From Bettongia penicillata ogilbyi (taxonomy: Eukaryota; Chordata; Mammalia; Diprotodontia; Potoroidae), in assembly GCA_023548195.1 (NCBI GenBank), contig JAJHZJ010000419.1, positions 1,355,773 through 1,419,772 on the forward strand: DNA of 64,000 nt, written 5' to 3'. This document shows, one piece after another, positions 33,222 through 44,464 of this stretch. The translations under genes were made by a program, and so were the position numbers. The notes beneath the pieces are model-generated. The model had not been told where the DNA came from. It saw only the letters and a list, made by a program, of their open reading frames with translations, and ran no database searches. Each line of letters begins with the position of its first letter. Within the stretch, counting starts at the first letter, position 1.

Positions 33222-33387
33222 TGGAATTATTAGTTTCAGAGCTTAAGATCATGGAACAAGCACAGTTATAGATGATGTTATGATTTAAAATGTGACAAGA
33301 TGCAGCTGTCTCTATGTGTGGATTAAATATGTAGATCGTAGACATAGTTTGATGACTTGAGATATCTGGGTGTTTGAGAGGAAATAA

Positions 33388-33415
33388 GTATATATATATA
33401 TAGAGAGAGAGAGAA
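33388..33415 (+). repeat. (TA)n(GA)n microsatellite
   Basis: (TA)7 or so passes directly into (GA)7. Confidence 0.8.
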
Positions 33416-34269
33416 GTCCCCAAGAATGAGACAGGAATTAAGATTTTGAGTCAGGTACAGAACTGTTGAGAAAAGAAAGAAAATGATCTGGTTGGAGCTC
33501 AAAAATGACTGTAGCAGCAATCTGTATCTGGTAATATGGATAGAAGGAGCGAACTTCTGAGGAAGCTTCTGGTGTTACTGAGTGATAGGGGCAAAGTATA
33601 AAGAGAAAAAAAATCTATTGTCTCTCCTCCTGGCCCACTATTTTGGAGAGCATGAGAAAAAGAGTACTTAGCAATAGAGAGAGCCAAGGATGCAGTGTCT
33701 TCCAGAGGGTAACAGATTTTTATGACTTCTAGAAGACAACAGTTTATAATGAAAAGATCTAAAATAAATGAGAGTTTGTTAAAAATAGAGTCCAGGTTTA
33801 AGAAGGCACAATGGAAAGAGAGGGCAGAGTACAGTATGAACTATAGGGCTAGGTAGCTAGAGATGGGAAGTCTGGGATGATATACCAAAAGGAAAGATTT
33901 TTCACCTTTGCAGTCAGCAACTGTGAGTTATTGGAATATGGGGAACAGGTGTTGAGAGTTTATTAGCCATAAAATGAGGGGAGAACCAGCTGGCTGAGGC
34001 CCCCTACCATCCAAGATGCTGCCTTTGAGGCTTCTCTCTTAAGTCTCTGACCTCCTTATTATAATCACTGATGACATTCACCAAGCTTCGGATTCACTCC
34101 CCCCATCAGCTGTCTTTGGTTCCACCCACATGCTGCTGAATGAAGATAGAGAAGATTGTTCAACCATTCTGAGTCCATTGCAGAATTTTGTAACACAATC
34201 ACAACTGGGTCCTGCTAGATCACACCTAGTATCCACATATACTCTATAGGACTCTGTTCTGTGCCATCT

Positions 34270-35560
34270 TCTCTTCTCCTCTACTCCTTCATTTGGTGAT
34301 GTCATCAGCATCCATAGATTCAAGTATGATGATGCTGATGATTCTTAAATCTACTTAGCCAGGTCAGCTTCTGTACTGACCTCCAATATCACATATTCAG
34401 CTGCCTACTGGACATCATCTAACAAATATCCCATAGATATATTAAATTCAACACATCCAAATCTGAACTCATTATCTTTCTCCAAAATCCACCCTTCCTC
34501 CTAACTTTCCTGGCACTTTTGAGGGTACCATGCTCCCAGGCTCACAACTGAGGTGTCATCTTCAACTTTTAACTCTCTTCATATGCAATCTATTGCCAAG
34601 ACTTGTCAATTTTACCTTCATGACATCTTTTGCATATGTTCCTTTCTCTCATTTGATATTGCCACCATCTTGGTTCAGGTCCTCATTACCTAGACTATTG
34701 CAATAACCTACTAGTTGGTCTTTCTGCCACAAGTCTCTCCTCTCTCCAATCCATCCTCCATTCAGCTGTCAAAGTCTCACCATCCAGTGACACTGACCTC
34801 TTTGTGATTCCTCAAAAAAATAAATTTTACCTCCAGACTCAAGGTATTTTCATTATCTTTCTGATTTTCATATGCTCTCCCTCCTCATGTCTACCCTCTG
34901 ATGTTTCTGCCTTCCTTTAGGTCCCAAATAAAATCCCACTTTCTAAAAGAAACCTTTCACATAGAACTAAAAGGCTTAATTCCACTGCCTGTTGTATTGC
35001 CAAGGCAATATTCATAGCACTGGTGGTCACTATGAATATGCAGGCATAGTTCTCAATCACAAAGTGTAATAGACTCTCCATATAGAAGGCAGAAGAAAAA
35101 TATTTATTCAGACACCAGAAAGCCAAATCCCAAAATCAGAAAGCCAAATCTGTTATAGTGATCAAGAAGTCAACACACATTAGTACTGCAGGGAACAGTC
35201 ATTCCCAAGCCTCCTGCTCCTCCCACAATTCCCAGGTTCTTCCCACAAGAAACAAACACTCATGAGCCTAGCTGTCTACTTGTCTGTGCCCTAACTGCTC
35301 TTGCTCACTTCCTCTCAGTTCTACTCTACCCTTCCATGTGATTTAAGCAGGTCAGATGGGCCTATTAATGAATTGGAAAGATTTTTCCCATTATACCTGT
35401 ATATATCTTATTTGCACACAGTGGCTTATGTGCTATCTCTCCCTCCCCTCCCACCATTTAGAATATTAGCTCTGAGAACAGAGGGTGTCTTTTGCCTTTC
35501 CTTGTATCCACAATACCTAGCACCATATCTGGCGCATAGTAGATGCTTTATGGGACTGTG
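34270..35560 (+). mobile_element. L2 LINE 3' third, split by a solo LTR
   Basis: Left part 34270-34992 follows L2 in order: 'gatgtcatcagcatccatagattcaa', 'aaattcaacacatccaaatctgaactcattatc', 'cctcattacctagactattgcaataacc', 'gtcccaaataaaatcccac'. The right part 35396-35560 gives the L2 end: 'tgtatatatcttatttgcacacagt' and 'ctagcaccatatctggcgcatagtag'. The LTR at 34993-35395 lies between them. No intact frame. Confidence 0.75.
34993..35395 (-). mobile_element. Solo LTR, family A
   Basis: A 403-bp LTR begins TGTATTGCC and ends in TTATA on the plus strand. It is flanked by the exact 5-bp duplication CCTGT at 34988-34992 and 35396-35400, and interrupts an L2. Orientation is inferred from an AATAAA on the minus strand (35103-35108) about 110 bases from that strand's 3' end. 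Three more copies lie at 38924, 41101 and 41709. Confidence 0.75.
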
Positions 35561-36250
35561 GGAGAGGAGAAAATCTATGGGATGAGGAGATTTTGATCTC
35601 TACTGAAAGCAGGTTGCAACTGTTTCTTTACAAATAATTTCCTTTGGGGGGTGCCAAGATGGCAGAGTAGAATGATGCACGTATTCTAGCTCTTTCCCCA
35701 CAGCCCATAAAATACCTGTAAAGAAAGACTCTCAACAAATTCTAAAGCAGCAGAAGCCACAGAATGACAGAGTGGAGGAGATTTCCAGCTCAGGGTGATC
35801 TGGAAGGCTGACGGGAAAGGTCTGTCACACCAGACACTGATTGGAGCATAACCCAGCCTTGGTTGCGCAGGTACTGGGAGGAGCAGGCCTCTGGGGTGAA
35901 ATCCTGGGCAGCAGCAGTGGAAGTTCCCAGATCTCTCAATCCACAGGTGACAAAGACACTTCAAAGGTTAGTGAGAGAGCAACCAGAAGAGAGCAGGTTT
36001 CTCCCTTGTCCTTGGCCCCAGGCAGTGATGGCAAAGGCAGCAGCAGCCAGCAGCCATTGTTCCATTGTTCCATTCCCTGGAGGAAATAAGCAGCTGATCT
36101 GAATCTCAGCCACAAGCCTGGTCAGGGAGTGAATTCCTCTTTGATTGTGCCATCTTGGAGGAACTGAGTCCTCCAAGGTGTCAGAGGAGGTCCCCAGAGT
36201 ATACCCTACTCTTGACAAAGGACCCAAAAGTCAAGTAACTGGTTGGGAAA

Positions 36251-37314
36251 ATGCCCAAAAAAGGAAAAAAAAATAAGACTATAAAAGGTTACCTTCTTGG
36301 TGAACAGGTATTCTCTCCCATCCTTTTGAATGAGGAAGAACAATGTTGACCATCAAGGGAAGACAGAAAAGTCAAAGCTTCTGCATTCAAATTAAATATG
36401 CAATGGTCTCAGGCCATGGAAGAGCTCAAAAAGGATTTTGAAAATCAGTAAGAGAGATGGAGGAAAAATTGGGAAGAGAAATGACAGAGATGCAAGAAAA
36501 TCATGAAAAGTGGGTCAACACTTTGCTAAAGGAGACCCCAAAAAATGCTGAAGAAAATAACACCTTGAAAAATAGGCTAACTCAATTGTCAAAAGAGGTC
36601 CAAAAAGCCAATGAGGAGAAGAATACTTTAAAAAGCAGAATTAGCCAAATGGAAAAGGAGGTTTGAAAGTTCACTGAAGAAAATAGCTCTTTAAAAATTA
36701 GAATGGAGCAGATAGAAGCTAATGATTTTACGAGAAACCAATAAATTATTAAAAAAAAACAAAAGAATGAAAAAATGGAAGATAATGTGAAATATCTCAT
36801 TGGAAAAACAACTGACCTGAAAGATAGATCCAGGAGAGAGAATTTAAAAATTATGGGACTCTGAAAGCCATGATCAAAAAAAGAGCCTACACATCATCTT
36901 TGATGAAAAACTGCCTCAATATTCTAGAACCAGAGGGCAAAATAAATATTGAAAGAATCCACTGATCACTTCCTGAAAAAAAGGATCCAAAAAAGAGAAA
37001 CTCCTAGGAATATTGTAGCCAAATTCCAGAAGTCCCAGGTCAAAGAGAAAATATTGCAAGTAGCTAGAAAGAAATAATTCAAGTATTGTGGAAATGAAAT
37101 CAGGACAATACATCTAGCAGCTTCTACATTAAGGAATTGAAGGGCTTGGAATATAATATTCCAGGAACTAGGATTAAAACTGAGAATCACCTATCCAATT
37201 CTGTGGAAAAAATGGTCATTCAATAAAATAGAGAACTTTCAAGCATTGTTGATGAAAAGACCAGAGTTGAAAAGAATATTTGACTTTCAAACACAAGAAT
37301 CAAGAGAAGCATGA
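36251..37314 (+). pseudogene. HAL1/L1 ORF1 remnant
   Basis: The ATG at 36251 begins MPKKGKKN, a basic start like L1 ORF1, and stops at 36344-36352. Downstream, 36457-36666 is an uninterrupted coiled-coil segment (EENNTLKNRLTQLSKEVQKA is part). The RNA-recognition and C-terminal domains follow at about 36820-37310 with frameshifts, and a terminal stop at 37312-37314. The span equals about 350 codons, a normal length for L1 ORF1. Multiple stops make it inactive. Confidence 0.7.
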
Positions 37315-37440
37315 AAAGGTAAACAGGAAAGAGAAATCACAAGGGACTAACTAAAGTTGAACTGTTTACATTCCTACATGTAAAGATAGTATTTGTAACT
37401 CTTGAAACTTTTCTCAGTATCTGGGTAGTTGGAGGGATTA

Positions 37441-37471
37441 TACACACACACACAAACACAAACACACACAC
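37441..37471 (+). repeat. (CA)n microsatellite
   Basis: Imperfect (CA)n with AAACACA breaks, inside the HAL1-like 3' UTR. Confidence 0.8.
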
Positions 37472-38302
37472 ATATGGAGAGAAAGAGAGGCAGAGCACAA
37501 GGTGAGTTGAATAGGAAGGAATCATCTAAAAAAATAAAATTAAGAGAGGAATATATTGGGAGGAGAAAGGGAGAAATAGAATGGGGCAAATTATTTCTCA
37601 TAGAAGAGGCAAGAAAAAGCTTTTCCAATGGAGGGGAAAAGAGGGGAAGTGAGAGGGAAAAAGTGAAGCTTACTCTCATCACATTTGGCTCAAGGAAAGG
37701 CTAACAGGCACACTCAATTTGGTATGAAAATCTAACTTAATCTACAGGAAAGTAGGGGAAAAGGGGATAAGTGGGGGGGCAGGGAAGATGGAAGGAAGGG
37801 CAAATAGGAGGAGGGAGCAATTAGAGATTAACACTATTGGGGAGGGACTAGGTCAAAAGAGAGAATAGAAGAAATGAGGGACAGGATAATATGGAGGGAA
37901 ATATAATTAGTCTCACACAACATGATTATTATGGAAATCATTTGCAAAAAACTACACATATAAAGCCTATATTGAATTGCTTGCCTTCTCAGTGGGGATG
38001 AGTGGGGAGGGAGGAAGGAAGAGAAGTTGGAACTCAATGTTTTAGGAACAAAGGTTGAGAATTGTTTTTGTGTACAACTGGGAAATAAGAAATACAGGTA
38101 ATGGGGTATAGAAATTTATCATGCCCTACAGAAGAAGAGAGAAGATGGGAATAAGGGAGGGATGTTAGAAGGGAGGGCACATTGATGGAAGGGGCAATCA
38201 GAATGCAAGGTATTTTGGAGTGGGGGGAGGGGAGAGATGGGGAGAACATTTGGAACTCAAAATTATGTGCAAATGAATGTTGAAAACTTAAAATAAAAAA
38301 AA

Positions 38303-38616
38303 TTTGCTTCTCAATTATTTACCACTTTTATTACTTATGAATGATGCAACCCCCCATATAAAAGAGAATCTAGTAGTTTCCAAAATCTTTTACTTTTATG
38401 GCTACTGACAGCTGGGAGTAAAAATTTGGAAAGAGATTTTGCTACTTAGAGAGAGAGAGGAGATACATTCCTTCTTTATATGTCTGAAGCATGAGGAAGT
38501 AGGGAAAAGAGAATAAAAGTAATCCCTTAAGGAAGTTGTCAAAACAACTGAGCAATAATGACATCATACCTTTAGGCAAGCACAAGTTTTCATAAACAAT
38601 AAGCAGAAAGAGACAA
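38303..38616. other. Unassigned sequence
   Basis: No gene or repeat recognised; a short GA run is at 38449-38460. Confidence 0.35.
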
Positions 38617-38923
38617 CAATGTGTATGTATGTGTGTGTGTGTGTGTGTGTGTGTATGGCATATGTATGTGTGTATATATATATATGGCATATGTGTGTAT
38701 ATATTGTGTGTATATGTATATACACACATATACATATAAGCTTAAATCAAGAGTTCTTAACAGATGACCTATGACTGTGTATATATACACCTACATATAC
38801 ATATATTAACATATGTATACAACATATGTATATGTATTGTCTCCTTATATGCATACATACATACAGTGCCTATGTGAACATATGTACACATATGTAGGTA
38901 GATAGGTATGTATCTGTGCACAC
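38617..38923 (+). repeat. (TG)n/(TA)n complex, alternating purine-pyrimidine
   Basis: A (TGTG)n core at 38629-38653 is followed by TATA/TGTA/CATA alternations at 38655-38740 and 38778-38905. A CACAC at its right edge is the target duplication of the adjoining LTR. Confidence 0.85.
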
Positions 38924-39321
38924 TATAATGGTAATTTAAATGGGAAGATCTTTAATAGGCCCATGTGACCTGCTTAAATAGAAACAGGAAGGGTGGAGCA
39001 GAACTGGGAGAAAGTTGATGAGAGCAGTTAGGGTGGAGGAGAGGATATGCAGGCAGACAGGTACAGCTCTTGTGAGAAGGTCCTGGCATGGAGGGGAAGA
39101 CTTGGGAATGGCTTTGTCCCCTGCAATGCTAATGTGTATTGACTTTTTGGTTACTATGACAGATTTGGCTTTATGGTGTTAGGATTTGGCATTATGGTGT
39201 CTGAGTAAATGTTTTCCTTCTTCCTTCTGTATGGACAGTCTTTTATACTTTGCACTTCAGAATAACACTGGCATGTTCACAGTCACTTTTGGTGCTGTGA
39301 ATATATTGCCTTGACATTATA
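38924..39321 (+). mobile_element. Solo LTR, family A
   Basis: A 398-bp copy in the opposite orientation to the other three. It starts TATAATGGTAATTTAAATGG and ends TTGACATTATA. The 5-bp duplication CACAC flanks it exactly (38919-38923 and 39322-39326). Contains a variant polyadenylation signal AGTAAA near 39208. It inserted at the edge of a TG/TA microsatellite. Confidence 0.75.
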
Positions 39322-39332
39322 CACACTTATCT

Positions 39333-39365
39333 CTAGATAGATAGATATAGATATAGATATAGCTA
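39333..39365 (+). repeat. (TAGATA)n microsatellite
   Basis: TAGA units followed by TAGATA units. Confidence 0.85.
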
Positions 39366-39366
39366 T

Positions 39367-40059
39367 TTCACTGAAATTGCTTTCCTTTTTAATACTATTT
39401 ATTTTATGCATTTAGAAGCATCATTATGGAAAAAGGCCCATAGACTTCACCAGATTGACAAAGGGCATTGAGGTAAAAATAGCAATCTAAGCCTAGGAGG
39501 GATAACCCTTTAAAAGGGGTGACTAATTACACTACACATTGAGCCTCTACCCCTTAAACATACTACAAGAGAATAGCAAAATCTTTTAAGGTAGAACCAA
39601 TACCAAAAGTAATTTTATATAAGAAAATAGTCAAGACATGAGGCTAACTTGTCTCTTAGTAGACCCTGTTGGTTATTCTTGGAGGACTAAGCCTTGTCTA
39701 TTACAAATATAGCCTAAAAATATGGAATAACCACTTGTAGGGATTATAAAATAATGCCTTCTCTCAGTGACAGTTCAATGCCATTTCCTAAGGCTGAAGA
39801 TAGTTTCTCCCATATTAGTAGGAAGAACAAAATTCACATAGTTGTATTTAAAACACTTTTTCTACCCTCTGGTACTTTACTGTAAGTTATAACATTATCT
39901 TCTCCTCAGTACATCTGGCATGTGTATCGTTGCATGCCTTATAACAAGTATTTTTTGAATCAGAGTAAACTACTTGAAAATGGCATTTAAAACTGGAAAA
40001 CCAATATAATTAAGGGGAAAGAAAAAGTACTCAGTCCATAATAATGCATTATATTTTTA
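39367..40059. other. Unassigned sequence
   Basis: AT-rich, nothing recognised. Confidence 0.35.
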
Positions 40060-40275
40060 TAGCATTTTTCTGTCTTCAAAGATTTTCTTATTTCATATTC
40101 AGAGAAATCCTGTAAAGTAAGAAGGGCAAGCATTTCATTCTCAATTGTATACAAAGCAATATTGTGCCCTGCAGACGTTTTCAAGGTTGCATGACTATTA
40201 GATAATAGGTGTAGAATTTGAACCCAGCTCTCCTGACTAACCTAGGGTTCTTTCTCCTAGATGATGCTGTCTAGC
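40060..40275 (-). mobile_element. MIR-type SINE
   Basis: 'gcatttttctgtcttcaaagattttc', 'ggttgcatgactattagataat', 'aatttgaacccagctctcctgac'. Diverged minus-strand copy. Confidence 0.55.
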
Positions 40276-40555
40276 CAATAACAGACTATGAATACATTTT
40301 CAAATTTCATGGTGTCACTTCACACCCAAAAACTGAAAAAGATGACATAAGATAGAAATGGTTGATGTAGGAGTTGCTGTAGAAAAACAAGCATAGATAT
40401 GTTGCTAGAATTATTAACTAGATTAATGATTTTGGAAAAAAATTATACTAAAAACTAACTAAAATATCTATATTCTTTACTCCAGGGACCTTACTGTTAG
40501 ATATATTAGGTCAAAGACAAAAAGACACAATATACCAAAGGCACCAACACATCTA

Positions 40556-40745
40556 ATGGCAGTGGAGAGAGTGGAGAAAGCATAGGCTTCGCAGTCATGG
40601 ACACCTGAGTTCAAATTTCATCTCAAACCCTTACTAGCTCTGTGACTTGGATAAGTCACTTAATCTCTGCCTACAGAAGTTTCTCCATCGATCAAATGAG
40701 GATAATAACACCTACCTCCCAGGTTGGTTGTGAGAATTTAAAAGT
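40556..40745 (+). mobile_element. CORE-type SINE
   Basis: 'cgcagtcatggacacctgagttcaaatttcatctc', 'ctagctctgtgacttggataagtcac', 'caaatgaggataataacacctacctc', 'ggttgtgagaattta'. Confidence 0.7.
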
Positions 40746-40759
40746 CTGCACAAACAAAT

Positions 40760-41625
40760 TTAATTTAGTTAAAATTAGAAGAGAAATAAGTCACTGGAGA
40801 AAATCTTTGCGGCAAATTTCTCTGATAAATATCTCATGCCCAAGATACATAAGAAAATGACTTAGATTTTTAAGACTGAGTCATTCTCCAACTGATAAAT
40901 GATCCAAGGAGAAATATGAAGAGGCAGTCATCAAAAGAAGAAATATAAGCTACCAGCAACCATATGAAAAATACTCTAAGTCAATAATTAGATAAATGCA
41001 AATTAAAGCAACTTTGAGGTTCTACCTTATACCAATCAGACTGGCAAAGATGGTAAAAGAGGGGAATGATAAATGCTAGAAAGGTTATAGGAAAACAAAT
41101 TGTATCACCAAGGCAATATTCACAGCAACTCTGAATATACCAGCATGGTTCTGAATCACAAAATATAACAGACTCTCCATATAGAAGGCAGAAGAAAAGC
41201 ATTTATTCAAACCCCAGAAAGTCAAATCCCAACACCAGAAACCCAAATCCATCCTAGTAACCAAGAAATCAACATTATCACTGCCAGGGATACTGACATC
41301 CCCAAGCTTTTCTCCCTTCCCCATCCCACCCTGGAACTTCCCACAAGCACTCACACTCCTAGCTGTCTGCCTGCCTGTGTCCTCTCTCTTGCTCCACTCT
41401 AACTGCTCTCACAAACTTCCTCCCAACTCTGCTCCACCCTTCCTATTCCACCCATTCAGCAAGTTCCTCCTTCCTCACATTGACTTAGGCTTCCATGTGA
41501 TTTAATCAGGTCACATGCATCTATTAAAGGGTGGGAAAGATCTTCAAATTAAGCAAAATATGCAAATACGCTGGTTGACTTTTGTGGAACTGTGAATTGG
41601 TATAATTCTGGAAAGGAAATGATAC
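40760..41625 (+). mobile_element. L1 ORF2 C-terminal fragment, split by an LTR
   Basis: Left part 40760-41100: 'aaatctttgcggcaaatttctctgataaat', 'atgatccaaggagaaatatgaag', 'gataaatgcaaattaaagcaactttgagg', 'atcagactggcaaagatggt'. Right part 41563-41625: 'ttttgtggaactgtgaattggtataattctggaaag'. These are consecutive parts of L1 ORF2. The LTR at 41101-41562 interrupts them. Confidence 0.75.
41101..41562 (-). mobile_element. Solo LTR, family A
   Basis: A 462-bp copy with the AATAAA complement at 41202-41207, interrupting an L1. The 5-bp duplication CAAAT occurs at 41096-41100 and 41563-41567. The right end is altered relative to other copies. Confidence 0.7.
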
Positions 41626-41704
41626 TAAAGGTAGCACCTGCAAAGTGCTTTACAAACTTTTAAATGCTAGCTGTTATAATAGCAATAGGCTTTATTGCGG
41701 AAAA
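41626..41704 (+). mobile_element. SINE 3'-end fragment
   Basis: 'gcacctgcaaagtgctttacaaacttttaaatgctagctgtt' is the usual 3' end of the CORE-type SINEs. Confidence 0.5.
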
Positions 41705-41708
41705 GAAC

Positions 41709-42195
41709 TGTATTGCCAAGGCAATATTCACAGCATTGGTGGTGACTGTGAATATGCCAGCAGAGTTCTCAATCACAAAATATAAAAGACTCTCCATATA
41801 GAAGGCAGAAGAAAAACACTCATTTAGACATCAGAAAATCAAATCCCAGAACCAGAAAGCAAAATCTGTCATGGTGACCAAGAAGTTAATAAACATGATC
41901 GCCACAGTGAGCAAAGTCATTCTCAAACCTCCCCACTCAGTCAGGGTCTTTTCACAAGCAAACTTGAGTCTGAACCTTGCTGTACCTGCCTTTCTGTCTG
42001 CCTGCATCCTCTCTCCTCTGTCCCGAATGCGCTCACTTCCTCCTCACTTCCTCTGGTTTCTTCTCCACCCTTCCTGTTCTGCCTGTTCAGCAAACTCCTC
42101 CCAACTCATGTGACTTAGACTTCCAGGTGATTTAAGCAAATCATAAGGTCCTATTAATGAATGAGAAAGATCTTTCCATTTAAATTACAATTACA
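41709..42195 (-). mobile_element. LTR, family A, joined to retroviral internal sequence
   Basis: A 487-bp copy from TGTATTGCC to ATTACA. Unlike the three solo copies, the base sequence on its right does not return to a target duplication, so it is likely the 3' LTR of the minus-strand retrovirus remnant at 42196-43290. A convincing polypurine tract is not visible at the junction. Confidence 0.6.
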
Positions 42196-43290
42196 TTTGG
42201 CCCCAGGATCTTTCACATTCATTACATAGGTATTAACAGAACTTTAACAAGGATAACAGAAAATAATCATATAAAACAATATCTTAGGTCACTGGTGTCA
42301 ACAGAACTCCACAACAGTATAATGGGGATCACACAAAATGATAACATAAAGCAATATTTTGGGGTAGGACTTGAGGACAAACACCCCATTATTCCCCATC
42401 AACAAATGGGGCTCAAAATCTTGGGTAAAGGGTGAAGTTCTCTTCTTCCATAACTACTTCCTGCTGAGATTGGATGTAGAGCTCTCCCTGACTCATGAGG
42501 TCCCATTTGAGAGATGTGTTCTTCAACTGGCATCTGGAGTTCGGTAGACTTCAGATCTAGAGATGACACATCACCATCATGGATAGGTAGTGACATCTGA
42601 CTTAAGTGATCAGGCATCTGTGGGTAGAGGGTACTAAGCCTATAGGAAAAAAAAATCTAGCAAAGAACTTTAACAGATGAAAAGCCAAAAAGAAACAAGG
42701 AAACAATCACTAGAAGCAAGGTAGATATAGGGTCCGCTGTGGTTCTGGAGTCAATTAACCCACTATCATAGCCTCATTAACAGTAGAGTATATGAGTTAA
42801 GGGCACAATCTGTTAATCATTCTCTCCTGAATAAGCAACAGCTACAGTATTATCTTTCTCATGTTCTATAATTTCCGCAGCCTTTGGCTTTCATTTTACC
42901 CATACTTTAGCTCTCACTTTTATTCTATCAGTAGAACCCAATCCTTCAGTTCCTTTCCTAGTTATTTCAGAAAAAGGGTCAGTTTTCACAAGTGGTCTTG
43001 TTTCACAAGGAATAATAATCGTTTAAACTATTCTATCATTTTTACAAAACTGTATGAGTTCATCACCTAAATTTTGAAATGTCACTATAATTTCTCCATG
43101 ATAATTAGAATCTATCACTCCAGCTAATACATGGATTCCCTGAGCTGCTAACTCTGATTTAGGTAATATTTGTTCAAAATAATTCTTAGGGATTCTCATA
43201 CATATTTCAGTAGGGATTGTTCTTATTTCCTTCCTATCCAACCAAAAGTCCTCTAAACAATGTAAATTATATCCTGCCAACTATGTGATA
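42196..43290 (-). mobile_element. Endogenous retrovirus internal remnant
   Basis: About 1.1 kb between an LTR (41709-42195) and an LTR-like repeat (43265-43876). The only protein domain recognised is a dUTPase on the minus strand (43023-43280). No gag, reverse transcriptase, integrase or envelope sequence is seen, so most of the provirus is deleted. A dUTPase occurs in betaretrovirus-like and ERV-L-like groups; which one applies here is open. Confidence 0.6.
43023..43280 (-). pseudogene. Retroviral dUTPase fragment
   Basis: An 85-codon open minus-strand frame. It carries the characteristic dUTPase block GVIDSNYHG (third conserved motif, around 43095-43125), preceded by a Ser-containing second motif (PKSELAAQGI) and followed by a QNLGDE segment. 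dUTPases hydrolyse dUTP to limit uracil in viral DNA. The first motif is diverged and the Gly-rich C-terminal motif is absent, so it covers about two thirds of a usual domain. It is a genome-fixed remnant with no sign of function. Confidence 0.7.
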
Positions 43291-43876
43291 CTAAGCACCC
43301 TGATATACACAGGGGGCCTGCTATAATAGGTTCTTTGGTTTACATTCATAAAAGGAAAAGCAACTTTTGAGGGGTTAACAGTCTCCTTTAATCAAGCACA
43401 TATATCATTCCCTTAACTAAGCACATATATCATTCACCTGGTTCAGGGAAGTCAGCACCCTGAACTTCAAAGAAAATACAGAGAAATCAAAAATCGACAG
43501 ACATGACTTCCTCTGCCTGACCATCAACAGATAGGTCCAACTGTCTGACCATAGTTAACAGAAAGGGAAGCACCAACCTCTGGGTTTTCAAAGCTGGGAA
43601 GCTGGGGCTTCTTGGCAGCTTCCCAGGCTCCTTGTCTAGCCAAACAAATACTTCCAGTCAGCAAGCCCCAAAGCATAACCTCAACACAGAGTATTAATAC
43701 CTTTTTTAGAGCCAGAGGGCATCACAACCCTTGAGAACCAGTGCCTAATTAACAAAAGGTTTGGGCCTTCCCAACAAATCTTCCCTAATCAAGCTCCGCT
43801 TAATGGGCAGGTCCATTAATGGGTGGGGAAGATCGCTAATCACATTAAAATAATAAACAATACAAATACATATATT
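43265..43876 (-). mobile_element. LTR-like repeat, family B
   Basis: Aligns by eye with 59975-60606 over about 600 bp: 'ggcctgct', 'caacttttgaggggt', 'gttcagggaa', 'agccagagggcatcacaaccctt', 'gtgggccttcc', 'cattaatgggtggggaagatc'. The last block is shared with family A ends, so A and B look related. It holds a 26-bp tandem repeat ('aagcacatatatcattc' twice at 43395-43435). Probably the 5' LTR side of the remnant. Confidence 0.5.
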
Positions 43877-43984
43877 ATTTCTCGTTAAAGAAACTCCTGT
43901 TTCTGTACTTTACTCCCGTAAAGACTCTTGATTGATAAAGGCAAGATTCAATCAGAGGCACTTGATTAAACTAAAACAAAAACA

Positions 43985-44320
43985 GCAAAAAGATTCTATT
44001 TTGCTTGCCATCACAAGAACTAGAAATAAAATAGGTGTCCACTGATTGAGGAATGGTGAAAAAAACTGTTAGGTATGAATGTAATATTGTGTTACTACTG
44101 TACCACAACAAACAATGAATATGAAGAATTAATTCAAAGAAACCTAGGATAACTTGTATGAATGGATGCGGAGTTAAGTAAATGGAAAGGGAACTCATAT
44201 ACCCCTTAACTATAGCAATGAAAATGGAAAGAATGAAAAATAAAACTGGATACTGTGGAATTATAGTGATAAATCTTTACCTCAGAGAAGAGTTTAAAAT
44301 GCATCTGTTTGCTCTCTTAA
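43985..44320 (+). mobile_element. L1 ORF2 3' fragment
   Basis: 'ggtgtccactgattgaggaatggtg', 'ttactactgtaccacaaca', 'ataacttgtatgaatggatg' match the end of L1 ORF2 in the same orientation as 48690-49290. Confidence 0.6.
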
Positions 44321-44464
44321 AAAAACTGTGAGGTTAGCAATGTCTTTTCCTTTCTTAATTTCCATTACAAACGGTGGTTCAATGGGAAGAGAACCATCTC
44401 TGTTTGGAAATAAATACAATGTAAAAGTAGAAAAAAATGAATAAAAACAATGTAGCATTTCCAT

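Larger units (their letters stand above)
32906..34269. other. Unassigned sequence with purine-rich tract
   Basis: Contains a purine-rich tract at 33124-33221 and a (TA)n(GA)n microsatellite at 33388-33415. Minus-strand open frames at 33169-33687 reflect these simple repeats. Confidence 0.45.
35648..38302 (+). mobile_element. HAL1-like (half-L1) element
   Basis: Starts with 'gtgccaagatggcagagtag', the usual L1 5' opening. About 600 bp of leader is followed by an ORF1-like region (36251-37314), then directly by an unusually G/A-rich 3' UTR of about 985 bp and a terminal 'gttgaaaacttaaaataaaa' A-rich tail. No reverse transcriptase or endonuclease sequence exists between ORF1 and tail, which is the HAL1 plan known from mammals, including opossum. 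A (CA)n run sits in the 3' UTR at 37441-37471. Confidence 0.75.

Noticed and set aside
35686..36227. Several frames of 79-92 codons on both strands
   Set aside because: They fall in the 5' leader of the HAL1-like element, which is naturally GC-richer and open; no motif.
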